Notes: generated from the letters alone by a model not told the origin. A DNA stretch of 7,893 bases from a candidate division TA06 bacterium SM23_40 (GCA_001303705.1 LJUI01000157.1:1-7893), one strand, 5' to 3'; shown: positions 1 to 6,210, counted from the stretch's first letter. Translations and numbers: made by a program.

Positions 1-2
1 CC

Positions 3-275
3 CTCGTCTCCGACCGGGCCCGGAGGATTCTGGAGTCCATCTCGGAGGCGGATCTCGAAGAGGCGAATCTCCGCGACAAGGCCGTCGCGGCCTCCATCAT
101 GATCGAGAAGCGCCAGCTTCTTTCGGGCGAGCCCACCGAGATCATCGACATGCAGTCCCGCGAGCACGTCAACGTGCTCGTCCAAGCGCTCGTCGTTGAG
201 GCGAAGCGACGCGGGATCGACTTCGACGTGACGGGCGACGTGCCGCGTGCGATCGATGCGGAGGTGGTCCCCTGA
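3..275 (+). CDS. Probable terminase small subunit, C-terminal part (partial)
   Basis: This is the last 90 codons of a gene that begins before the window; the frame is open from base 3 to the TGA at 273-275. The product is charged and helical. The visible residues 26-45 (KAVAASIMIEKRQLLSGEPT) resemble the stretch that follows the helix-turn-helix in many small phage DNA-binding proteins annotated as terminase small subunits, which recognise the packaging site and load DNA onto the large subunit. The helix-turn-helix itself would lie upstream and is not visible. The position just before the large terminase supports the call, although one small gene intervenes. The stop overlaps the next start (TGATG), so the two are probably translationally coupled. 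It could instead be another small helix-turn-helix phage regulator; the reading frame is certain, the function less so. Confidence 0.6.
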   Translation, partial: LVSDRARRILESISEADLEEANLRDKAVAASIMIEKRQLLSGEPTEIIDMQSREHVNVLVQALVVEAKRRGIDFDVTGDVPRAIDAEVVP

Positions 276-607
276 TGCCGTTTCAGGCGATGATACGGAG
301 GAGCTACTCGAGTGGCATCGCGATCGGCCCGCCGCGCTTTGAGACGAAGACCGCCGACTACTCGATGCAGGTCTGGGACCAAGTGATCCTCGGCGACGCG
401 ACCGGCGGGGCAATCACGATCAGCCTTCCCGATCCATCGCTCAACGTCGGGCCCAACTACATCATCAAGAAGATCGACGCCTCGGCCAATGCCGTCACGG
501 TGAGCGCGGGCAGTGCCACGATCGACGGCTCGTCGACCTACGCGCTCTCGAGCCGGTGGGATACGCTGAGAGTCACGACTGATGGGACGTCCTGGTATGT
601 CGTCTAG
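275..607 (+). CDS. Beta-rich virion-type protein, possible head fibre or decoration
   Basis: This 110-residue protein has no signal peptide or membrane segment. From about residue 27 it reads as alternating beta strands: a TADYSM stretch, then VILGDATGGAITISLPD (37-53), YIIKKIDASANAVTVS (62-77), a TIDGSSTYAL turn and a final TDGTSWYVV. From knowledge of phage proteins, this 'undetermined value replaced by ATGG..I.LP...YIIKKID....VTV' pattern is a recurrent module in tail-fibre, spike and other virion surface proteins, usually as one domain of a much larger chain. Here it stands alone. GGAGG at 260-264 lies about 10 bases before the ATG; an in-frame ATG at 290 is an alternative start. It overlaps the end of the upstream gene by one base and the start of the large terminase by 26 bases. 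A virion surface role is inference; no enzymatic motif is seen. Confidence 0.7.
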   Translation: MPFQAMIRRSYSSGIAIGPPRFETKTADYSMQVWDQVILGDATGGAITISLPDPSLNVGPNYIIKKIDASANAVTVSAGSATIDGSSTYALSSRWDTLRVTTDGTSWYVV

Positions 608-2330
608 GAAGCCCCAGGGATACGAGTGGATCAAGAGCAAGTCCGTGGCGGAGATCCAGCCGCGAATGCTCCACAAGCTTCCCGATCGCGACTTCAAGGA
701 TGTGGCGCGGCGGATCTTGGCGATCCAGCAGCGCGACCGCAAGGAGAATGCGCTTCTCTACTACCAGCCGGCCTCCGAGGGCGTCCTGAAGGTCCACCAG
801 TCGATGAGGCGCTTCCTCGGCGTCGGCGGCGGCAACGCCTCCTCGAAGACCGAGGGCTGTCTCGCCGAGATGGTGGCCTGCGCGACGGGCGTCATCCCCG
901 AGTCGCTCCGCGACGAGCTCGACTGGAGCCGGAAGCTGAGAGGGCCTATCCAGTGCCGGCTCGTCTGCGAGTCGCTTACGACGGTTCTCTACCCCACGAT
1001 CCTGCCGAAGCTCCAGTGGTTCAAGTGGACCGGGATCGATGCACCGGGCGGCGAGCGGGGCCACTGGGGCTGGGTGCCGCGGGCGTGCCTGGTGGGCGGC
1101 TCGTGGGAGAGGAGCTGGAGCGACAAGTTTCGGGTCTTGCGGATCCTCTACCGCAACCCCGACAACTGGGACGAGGTGATCGGCGAGTCGAGCATCCAGT
1201 TCTGCTCGATCGATCAGGATCCCTCGGACTTCGCCTCCGGCGAGTTCCACTACATCATGCACGACGAGCCGCCGCCGTATGCCATCTGGCGCGAGAACGA
1301 GGCGCGGGTCATGCGCGTCAACGGACGCATGGTGCTCGCGATGACCTGGCCCGACGATCCGGCGATCCCGGTGGACTGGATCTTCGACCAGATCTACGAG
1401 CCTGCCACCTCCGGCACCGATCCCGAGAAAGAGTGGATCAACCTCTTCACGACGGAGAATCGATTCATCGACCAGACGGGGATCGTGCAGCAGATGAAGA
1501 CCTGGAGTCCGGAGATCGTGAAGGTCAGGATCTACGGTCAGCCGATCCGCTTCAGCAACCGCGTTCACCCGGACTTCACCGACCAGACGCTCTGGTGGTG
1601 CTTCGACTGCAAGAAGAGTTCGGTCGTCGAGAAGGGCCGCTGTGTCAAGTGCGGCTCAGTCGACGTGATCGACTACAATCACGTGACGCACATCGTTGCC
1701 AACCCGACCTGGCCGACTGTCTTCCTGCTCGATCCGCATCCCCGCAAGCCGCACATGTTCCAGTGGGTGCAGATCGATCCGAAGGACGATCTCTGGCAAG
1801 TGGCCGAGGGCCAGATCGATGGCGACCCGGTGGAGCTCAAGCGCGAGTGCGATCGGATCGAGGGCGAGCTTGGGCTTCATGTGACGCAACGGCTCATCGA
1901 TCCCAACATGGGGCGTAGTCCGGCCGGAGTGCGACGCAAGATCACCTGGCAGGACGAGTTCGATGCGGTGGGTCTTCACTGCGATCTTGCCGACGACTCC
2001 GATGTGGGACGTGAGCGCTTCAACGAGTACCTCAAGCCCGATGCGAGGACGCATGCGCCGAGAGTCCACATCGATGTTGGCTGTACGACGACGATCCAGC
2101 AGATCAAACGCTACATCTGGGACGAGTACAAGCAGTCGCTCGACAAGGACCAGAAGCAGAAGCCGAAGACCAAGAATGACGACCACCCCACGCTCTGGAA
2201 GTACCTGCTGAATCAGGACCCGAGCTTCAGGCAGTCCTTTCTCGCGACCCAGTACATGTGCCACCGGGGCCAGAGGCGGGAGGAGAGCAAGCGCCCATTC
2301 GAGTACCGGAGCGTATTCGTGAGGAGGTAG
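582..2330 (+). CDS. terL: Terminase large subunit (packaging ATPase and nuclease)
   Basis: The product cuts concatemeric phage DNA and drives it through the portal into the procapsid by ATP hydrolysis. At 582 residues it is somewhat longer than many large terminases. In order: a Walker A-like P-loop at residues 83-90 (GGNASSKT, K89); a Walker B at about 224-229 (YIMHDE, D228 and catalytic E229); a coupling-type strand at 250-256 (MVLAMTW); a four-cysteine cluster CFDC...CVKC (C340, C343, C354, C357); and an RNase H-like nuclease with plausible metal-binding acids at D384 (LLDPHPRKP), D440 (RLIDPNMG) and D533/D534 (DDHPTLWKYL). The P-loop has serine where glycine usually precedes the lysine, a variant known in phage terminases. 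The cysteine cluster sits between the ATPase and nuclease domains. The start may be ATG 582 (purine-rich GAGAG about 10 bases upstream) or ATG 597; neither has a strong ribosome site. Both overlap the preceding gene. Confidence 0.95.
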   Translation: MGRPGMSSRKPQGYEWIKSKSVAEIQPRMLHKLPDRDFKDVARRILAIQQRDRKENALLYYQPASEGVLKVHQSMRRFLGVGGGNASSKTEGCLAEMVACATGVIPESLRDELDWSRKLRGPIQCRLVCESLTTVLYPTILPKLQWFKWTGIDAPGGERGHWGWVPRACLVGGSWERSWSDKFRVLRILYRNPDNWDEVIGESSIQFCSIDQDPSDFASGEFHYIMHDEPPPYAIWRENEARVMRVNGRMVLAMTWPDDPAIPVDWIFDQIYEPATSGTDPEKEWINLFTTENRFIDQTGIVQQMKTWSPEIVKVRIYGQPIRFSNRVHPDFTDQTLWWCFDCKKSSVVEKGRCVKCGSVDVIDYNHVTHIVANPTWPTVFLLDPHPRKPHMFQWVQIDPKDDLWQVAEGQIDGDPVELKRECDRIEGELGLHVTQRLIDPNMGRSPAGVRRKITWQDEFDAVGLHCDLADDSDVGRERFNEYLKPDARTHAPRVHIDVGCTTTIQQIKRYIWDEYKQSLDKDQKQKPKTKNDDHPTLWKYLLNQDPSFRQSFLATQYMCHRGQRREESKRPFEYRSVFVRR

Positions 2331-2332
2331 CG

Positions 2333-2512
2333 ATGCCCTATACGAGATTCGTGAGGCGAGGTAACAAGATCGATGTCTACAAAGATGGCAAGGCGTTCAC
2401 TAGCCACAGCCCGTCCAAGGCGGAGGCTCACAGGACGGCTGGTCTGCGGCACTCAGCCAGGAAGGGGAAGCTTCGTGTCGCGAAGCGCCGCAGCAAGAAG
2501 AGGAGACGATGA
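2333..2512 (+). CDS. Small highly basic protein, 59 aa
   Basis: The ATG at 2333 lies five bases after a strong GAGGAGG (2321-2327), only two bases after the terminase stop, which makes this start more credible than an in-frame ATG at 2258 inside the terminase gene. The protein has 21 Lys/Arg against three acidic residues in 59. The first part (RFVRRGNKIDVYKDGKAF) looks like two short strands. The middle (SPSKAEAHRTAGLRHSA) resembles the 'SKAKAEAQLRAL' helix seen in many tiny phage proteins of unknown function. The tail is polybasic (KRRSKKRRR). It probably binds nucleic acid or an acidic partner, but no function is established. Its last codons carry the ribosome site of the next gene, with which it overlaps. 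Confidence 0.75.
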   Translation: MPYTRFVRRGNKIDVYKDGKAFTSHSPSKAEAHRTAGLRHSARKGKLRVAKRRSKKRRR

Positions 2513-2679
2513 TGGTACTCATTCGCAAGCGCAAGAAGAAGCCGGCAGGCAAGAAGAATCCGGAAGGCAAGAAGACCAACAAGAAGCCTTACAGGCCGAT
2601 CAACCCACACATGCGAAAGCTGCTCAGGCAGGCTGAAGAAGCCGAGGTCCAACCGAAGAGGAAGGGGCGGCCTCGCTAG
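2512..2679 (+). CDS. Small lysine-rich protein with AT-hook-like C-terminus, 55 aa
   Basis: Two adjacent ATGs (2509 and 2512) are possible. AGGAG at 2501-2505 is three bases from the first and six from the second, so the second is preferred. The frame runs to TAG 2677-2679. The product has 21 Lys/Arg in 55 residues. It begins with lysine clusters (RKRKKK, GKK, EGKKTNKK), has a short helix-like stretch (MRKLLRQAEEAEV) and ends PKRKGRPR, which contains the GRP core flanked by basic residues that defines an AT-hook DNA minor-groove binder. That match is short and may be chance. It overlaps the preceding gene's stop (TGATG) and is followed 13 bases later by the portal start. Binding of DNA during packaging is inference; the family is not recognised. 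Confidence 0.7.
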   Translation: MVLIRKRKKKPAGKKNPEGKKTNKKPYRPINPHMRKLLRQAEEAEVQPKRKGRPR

Positions 2680-2692
2680 CAAAGGAGAAGCC

Positions 2693-5044
2693 ATGGCGGC
2701 ACCGACTGCTCCGCAGCCGACGAGTGTTCGCAGGACGCGCCAGCGGCGTGCGATGCGGAAGAGCAAGCGTCTTTCGATTGCCAACCGGGTGATTGACTTC
2801 TACCGCGCTGACAACGACGCGCGGAGCACGGATCTCGACCGCAGGCTCCAGCGCTATGCCAAGTTTCGTCAGTGGACGTCGGCGGATAGCGAGCCTTATC
2901 CCGGCTCAAGCAATCAGGCCCTGCCGGATATCACCTCTGCGGTGCTCCGCACGGAGGATACGCTCCACAACGCGGTGATGTCGAATCGGCCGGTTGCTGT
3001 CTCGCGTGCGATCCACAAGAGCGACGAGGAGAAGCAGCAGCTCATCGACGATCTCCATGACTTCCAGCTCTTCGTCGAGCAGAATGGCGAGCGGACGATC
3101 GAAGAGCTAATCGACCAGTACGTGAAGGAAGGAGTCTTCACGGCCTATGTCCCGTGGATCGAGGAGCATCGCGAGGTGGAGGGTCGGAGGACTTTTGAGC
3201 CGATACCGGAAGACGAGTTGCCGGTGGACTATTTCGAGACGCTGATTCGGCAGGAGTTTCCGTCGTCGAAGATCTATCCGCCTCGTGAGGACGAGGATGG
3301 CTGGGACTGGACGATCGAGAATGAGGAGGGCAAAGAGGTCGAGATCTCCTTCTTCACGACGCCCGACGAGCTGGAAATGGTGACGAAGCAAAGTGTCGAG
3401 GTCTTCAACGGGCCCAGGATCTTCGTCAAGAGCTACAATCAAGTGGTCTATCCGCCGGGCGTCCACAACCTCCAGATCCCGAGCCCGAGCAATCCGGGCG
3501 GTGCGCCGCATGTGATCCTGTGGGACAAGCCGACGACTGACGAGATCGCGAGGCTTCAGAAGTCAGGCTACTACGATCTCATCGGCACGGACGACGTGAA
3601 GGCGCTGGAGCAGCAGAGCGAGGACAAGCAGGACCAGGAGGAGCAGCGGCAGAAGACGATCATCCACGGGAAGGACGAGATCAAGCAGGAGAAGGAAAAG
3701 AAGCATCAGAGATTCACGCGGCTCGTCTGCTTCGATCTCTACGACCAGGACGGCGACGGGATCGCCGAGGACATGATCTGGTGGGTGCTTCTCGAGCCGA
3801 AGCTCCTGCTGCGGGCTAAGCGGCTGACGGAGGTCTATCCCTTCACGCCGCCGCGGAGGCCCTTTGCGGAGGCGACCTTCCTGCCCGTGAAGGACATGCG
3901 GGAGGGGATCGGTCTGATCGAGCTGATGGAGCCGCTCCAAGACTTCAAGAAGGTGATCACCGACCTGATGGTCGACTCGGGCGCACTCGCCAACTCGCCC
4001 TTCTTCTTCTACCGCCCTGTCTCGGGAATCAACCCGGAGCGATTCCGACCCTGGCCTGGAGACGGCATCCCGGTCAACGATCCGAGAAACGATATCGTCT
4101 TCCCAGACCTCTCGAATAGCACCCAGGCATGGGCCATCAACCTGATGGCGCTGATCACGCAGATGGAGGAGAGGCTCAACGTGATCGGCGACCTCCAGCT
4201 TGGGCGCGTCCCGGCCGGGAAGTCCTCGGCACTCCGCACGGTGGGCGGCATCCAGACGATTCTCTCGCAGGGCGAGGCGCGGCCAGAGCGGATCTTGCGG
4301 CGCTTCTTCATGGGAGTGACGGAGATCATCCGGCAGATGCATGAGCTCAACCAGCGATTTCTGCCCGACCGGAAGATATTTCGCGTGCTGGGCCCCGTAC
4401 TGCCGGACCAGGATCCCTACCGGGTGGTGGAGAGCGCCGGCCAGATCTCGGGCCGGTTCCGCTTCGACTTCGATGCCAACGTGCTGAATGCCAGCAAGGC
4501 TGCACTCCAAGCGTCGCTCGAGACCCTGATCGGGGTCTACGTGAGCGATATCGCGATCCAGATGGGGATCTCGACGCCCGAGACGATCTACAGGCTCTTC
4601 ACGGACTACGGCCAAGCCGTGGGCCAGAAGCCGGCGCGCTATCTCGAGGCGCCCTCTCCGGTTGCGATGAAGCCGAGGTTGACGGCCGAGGAGGCCATCG
4701 TGCAGATCAGCTACGGGGCAACGGAGTTCGATTGGCTGCCTGCGGAGGGTGCTGAGCAGCACTTCCAGAAGCTCATCACCTTCGTCCAGGGCGATAAGGT
4801 GGGGCTCTTGCCGCAGGATGTGATACCCAATCTGAGGTCCTATCTGAGCCAGATCGGTCAGGCTGCGGCAAGCGAGCGGCAGCTTGCCGCGCAGGCGCAG
4901 GCCGCGGGACGGGTTGGGGGCCCGCTGGGCCCCGGCGGCCAGGGCCGGCAGCCGGTGCCGCCGGGCCCGCAGGAGCCCACCATGGTCGGTGAGGGTGAGC
5001 TTCTTCCAGAGGATCTGCCTACCAGCAGGGGGCTTGCGCCGTGA
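2693..5044 (+). CDS. Portal protein
   Basis: Portals form the dodecameric ring at one capsid vertex through which DNA enters and leaves and on which terminase and tail assemble. A good AAGGAGA (about 2681-2687) precedes the ATG. At 783 residues this is large, in the size range of P22-type portals. Seen in order: a basic N-terminal arm (1-29); the conserved early region WTSADSEPYPGSSNQALPDI (61-80), typical of portals ('fPFPGaSN...P.i'); a very charged Gln/Glu/Lys segment (about 303-341); DQDGDGIAED (351-360), the acidic turn frequently present in P22-like portals; the core with the PLQDFKKVITDLMVDSGALA helix and NPERFRPWPGDGIPVND; a long helical region around 505-560; and a low-complexity Gly/Pro/Gln tail (about 723-770). 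No protease or transferase domain is fused to it. It follows the terminase and precedes the capsid genes, the usual head-module order. Confidence 0.93.
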   Translation: MAAPTAPQPTSVRRTRQRRAMRKSKRLSIANRVIDFYRADNDARSTDLDRRLQRYAKFRQWTSADSEPYPGSSNQALPDITSAVLRTEDTLHNAVMSNRPVAVSRAIHKSDEEKQQLIDDLHDFQLFVEQNGERTIEELIDQYVKEGVFTAYVPWIEEHREVEGRRTFEPIPEDELPVDYFETLIRQEFPSSKIYPPREDEDGWDWTIENEEGKEVEISFFTTPDELEMVTKQSVEVFNGPRIFVKSYNQVVYPPGVHNLQIPSPSNPGGAPHVILWDKPTTDEIARLQKSGYYDLIGTDDVKALEQQSEDKQDQEEQRQKTIIHGKDEIKQEKEKKHQRFTRLVCFDLYDQDGDGIAEDMIWWVLLEPKLLLRAKRLTEVYPFTPPRRPFAEATFLPVKDMREGIGLIELMEPLQDFKKVITDLMVDSGALANSPFFFYRPVSGINPERFRPWPGDGIPVNDPRNDIVFPDLSNSTQAWAINLMALITQMEERLNVIGDLQLGRVPAGKSSALRTVGGIQTILSQGEARPERILRRFFMGVTEIIRQMHELNQRFLPDRKIFRVLGPVLPDQDPYRVVESAGQISGRFRFDFDANVLNASKAALQASLETLIGVYVSDIAIQMGISTPETIYRLFTDYGQAVGQKPARYLEAPSPVAMKPRLTAEEAIVQISYGATEFDWLPAEGAEQHFQKLITFVQGDKVGLLPQDVIPNLRSYLSQIGQAAASERQLAAQAQAAGRVGGPLGPGGQGRQPVPPGPQEPTMVGEGELLPEDLPTSRGLAP

Positions 5045-5421
5045 GCTACTCCTACGAGACGTGGAATGAGGGTCAGAGGAAGCAGCTAAGGGGCCGGCTC
5101 GATGAGCGGCTCGGCGAGCTTCGGCTGGCTCAGCAGGCCGAGGTTGCGGCCAAGCTCTTGACCGAGGACTCCCACTGGAATGCCTTCCTCCAGATCCTCC
5201 AGACCGAGATCAACTACTGTCGGGACCGGCTGCGGCAGATCGAGGAGCGGGTTTGCTCGGCTGCCGTGGTGAGCAGTGACGAGGTGCAGAGCCTCCGCAT
5301 GGACGCGATCCGCCTCAGGACGATCGCAGAGACGCTCGAGCGGGTCTTGGAGCTTCCCACCAGCCTGAGGGAGAAGGGTGAAAAAGCGCGAGACATATTG
5401 CGTACTTACACGTCCGATTGA
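5041..5421 (+). CDS. Helical head-module protein of unknown function
   Basis: The gene begins at GTG 5041, overlapping the portal stop in a GTGA junction, with AGGGGG at 5027-5032 as a ribosome site. The 126-residue product is almost entirely predicted helix with many Leu, Arg and Glu and no Pro before residue 106. Two amphipathic stretches (about 10-40 and 48-71, the latter FLQILQTEINYCRDRLRQIE) and a third (79-104) could form coiled coils. The break between the second and third is a short VCSAAVVSSDEV linker. Small helical proteins of this build are common next to phage portal genes, but I know of no assigned role; head-assembly helper or connector partner are guesses. Two cysteines (60 and 72) do not form a motif. 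Its last 44 bases overlap the next gene. Confidence 0.8.
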   Translation: MSYSYETWNEGQRKQLRGRLDERLGELRLAQQAEVAAKLLTEDSHWNAFLQILQTEINYCRDRLRQIEERVCSAAVVSSDEVQSLRMDAIRLRTIAETLERVLELPTSLREKGEKARDILRTYTSD

Positions 5422-5587
5422 GCTTCGCTGCCCCTCCTGCGGGCGCTTTCTTCTCAGGTATCGCAGGAGCGTTGAGGAGTATCTGGAGGTCCGCTGTAGG
5501 CGGTGCAAATCGATGGTGATCGTGGATGGGGAGTCCGTGGAAGCCGTACCTTCTACGAGCCGGGACTTGACAAGACAGATGATCTAG
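5378..5587 (+). CDS. Com-like zinc-finger protein
   Basis: This 69-residue protein carries CPSC (C18, C21) and CRRC (C40, C43) around a short beta/helix stretch, with the pattern IELRCPSCGRFLL...YLEVRCRRCKSMVIV. This strongly resembles the Com family, named for phage Mu Com, a small zinc protein that binds a stem-loop in the mom mRNA and allows its translation. In many phages Com-like proteins occur without a mom gene and their targets are unknown; none is visible here. GTG 5378 is the only usable start: an in-frame stop lies at 5366-5368 and no ATG, GTG or TTG follows before the first paired cysteine. AGGGAG at 5368-5373 is the ribosome site. The 44-base overlap with the upstream gene suggests coupling. 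A hairpin-rich gap follows directly. The family call is good; the target is unknown. Confidence 0.8.
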   Translation: MKKRETYCVLTRPIELRCPSCGRFLLRYRRSVEEYLEVRCRRCKSMVIVDGESVEAVPSTSRDLTRQMI

Positions 5588-5595
5588 GTAAGACA
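5567..5595 (+). promoter_or_regulatory. Weak promoter candidate (TTGACA box)
   Basis: A perfect bacterial -35 hexamer, TTGACA, lies at 5567-5572 within the last codons of the Com-like gene. The best -10 at proper spacing is poor (TAAGAC at 5589-5594, 16 bases downstream, three of six matches). If active it would begin a short transcript that meets the terminator at 5634-5663. A single consensus hexamer is expected by chance at a low rate, so this is tentative. Confidence 0.2.
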
Positions 5596-5597
5596 TA

Positions 5598-5627
5598 GGC
5601 TAGGAAGCCCAGTAAGCACAGCAGTGC
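5598..5627 (+). other. Two short stem-loops ahead of the terminator
   Basis: In the non-coding gap, GGCT/AGCC (5598-5601 with 5606-5609, loop AGGA) and GCAC/GTGC (5616-5619 with 5624-5627, loop AGCA) can each form a four-base-pair, four-base-loop hairpin. They are separated from each other, and from the terminator stem that follows, by six bases each. Stems this short can arise by chance, but the regular series of three with equal loops and spacers stands out. They might form a structured leader or binding sites. Confidence 0.35.
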
Positions 5628-5633
5628 GATTAG

Positions 5634-5663
5634 GGCGTCTCACAGGCGTGAGGCGCCTTTTTT
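5634..5663 (+). terminator. Rho-independent terminator
   Basis: GGCGTCTCAC (5634-5643) pairs with GTGAGGCGCC (5648-5657) over ten base pairs, with one G-U wobble and a four-base loop AGGC, followed directly by six T residues (5658-5663). This is a classic intrinsic terminator. It lies after the Com-like gene and about 20 bases before the start of the scaffold-like gene, so it would end or attenuate transcription of the packaging/portal block. Either partial read-through or an undetected promoter must feed the capsid genes. Confidence 0.85.
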
Positions 5664-5684
5664 GCTGCAAGATAGAGGACCTGT

Positions 5685-5840
5685 ATGCCGTCCGAGGAAG
5701 CCTCAGAGACTGGATCCGAGAGTCAGGAAGGTCAGAAGTCCGAGCAGGTGAACGTGCTCGCGGAAGGAGCTCGAGAGCCGGATCGAGAGGAAGGCGACCG
5801 AGCAGCAGGGGAGAGCGCAGATCGAGGCGAAGCTCAGTAG
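5685..5840 (+). CDS. Scaffold-like protein, N-terminal fragment (frameshifted)
   Basis: AGAGGA at 5674-5679 lies five bases before ATG 5685, so this looks like the true start of the gene after the terminator. The frame gives an acidic, disordered N-terminus (MPSEEASETGSESQEGQKSE) typical of phage scaffolding proteins, then ends at TAG 5838-5840 after 51 residues. From about 5760 the third codon positions in this frame become A/T-rich, while the +1 frame becomes strongly G/C-ending and reads as a regular charged helix. The last 25 or so codons of this frame are therefore probably not genuine, and the gene seems to continue in the next frame. It is the head of a gene split by a single-base frame change, through either sequence error, mutation or recoding. 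Confidence 0.6.
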   Translation: MPSEEASETGSESQEGQKSEQVNVLAEGAREPDREEGDRAAGESADRGEAQ

Positions 5841-5877
5841 CGAGATCGACTCCTACAAGGAGAGGATCCCGGCGATC

Positions 5878-6210
5878 ATGAAGGAGGGGTCCCGAGAGCG
5901 TGCGAGGCTCGCCAAGGAGTACGACTACTTGCGGAATCTCGGCCATGCGGAAGGCATGGCGACCGAGCTTGCGGCACTCCGCTCCTGCTTCGGGCCCGTG
6001 GATCGGATCAAGGAGACGACCAAGCCCCGTGCCGAGTCCCATCAGGAGACGGGCACGCCCGCGGGCGAGGTCGGTGAGCCCGAGAAGGGGCCCAAGATCT
6101 CGCCGCGCTTGAAGGCCCACTACGAGAAGATGATCGAGAAGAGGCACTTCACGGGCTGGGATGACCCCAAGCTCAAGAAGGAACTCGAGTACGCTCCGAG
6201 GCCATCGTGA
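5878..6210 (+). CDS. Probable capsid scaffold protein, C-terminal portion
   Basis: The first ATG in this frame is 5878, giving 110 residues, but the frame is open from 5752. The upstream codons (5761-5877) read as a charged helix (RKELESRIERKATEQQ and on) with nearly all G/C third bases, so the natural protein probably starts at 5685 through a frame change near 5752-5770, for a total of about 175 residues. The visible chain has a helical stretch (ERARLAKEYDYLRNLGHAEG), a loose Pro/Gly/Glu-rich linker (about 47-75) and a C-terminal basic helix (SPRLKAHYEKMIEKRHFTGW). An acidic N-terminus, a helical middle and a short basic C-terminal helix, placed just before capsid genes, match scaffolding proteins, which guide shell assembly and then leave. 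Sequence similarity is not diagnostic. A weak purine run (5857-5865) could permit internal initiation at 5878. The stop overlaps the next GTG. Confidence 0.65.
   Translation: MKEGSRERARLAKEYDYLRNLGHAEGMATELAALRSCFGPVDRIKETTKPRAESHQETGTPAGEVGEPEKGPKISPRLKAHYEKMIEKRHFTGWDDPKLKKELEYAPRPS

Noticed and set aside
573-1568. A 331-codon open frame on the - strand opposite the terminase
   Set aside because: It lies antisense to a gene with clear ATPase and nuclease motifs. Its translation is Arg/Asp/Leu-rich with no recognisable domain, typical of the shadow of a GC-rich gene.
626-1918. A 430-codon + strand frame inside the terminase
   Set aside because: It is the alternative frame of the terminase, dominated by Arg, Ala and Gly, with no ribosome site and no domain.
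3743-3772. DQDGDGIAED in the portal as a possible EF-hand or dockerin calcium site
   Set aside because: The spacing misses the final EF-hand glutamate, and this acidic turn is a usual feature of P22-like portals, so no separate calcium-binding domain is claimed.
3563-4762. A 399-codon open frame on the - strand opposite the portal
   Set aside because: It is antisense to the conserved portal core. Its composition (Arg, Leu, Asp, His) and lack of motifs mark it as a mirror frame.
5588-5684. A tRNA or other named structured RNA in the gap
   Set aside because: The three hairpins do not form a cloverleaf, and no T-loop or acceptor pairing was found; only the terminator is firmly supported.
5624-5881. 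An 85-codon + strand frame crossing the terminator and the scaffold start
   Set aside because: It runs through the intrinsic terminator and gives an Arg/Ser-rich shadow sequence; its start has no ribosome site. The neighbouring frames carry the helical coding signal.
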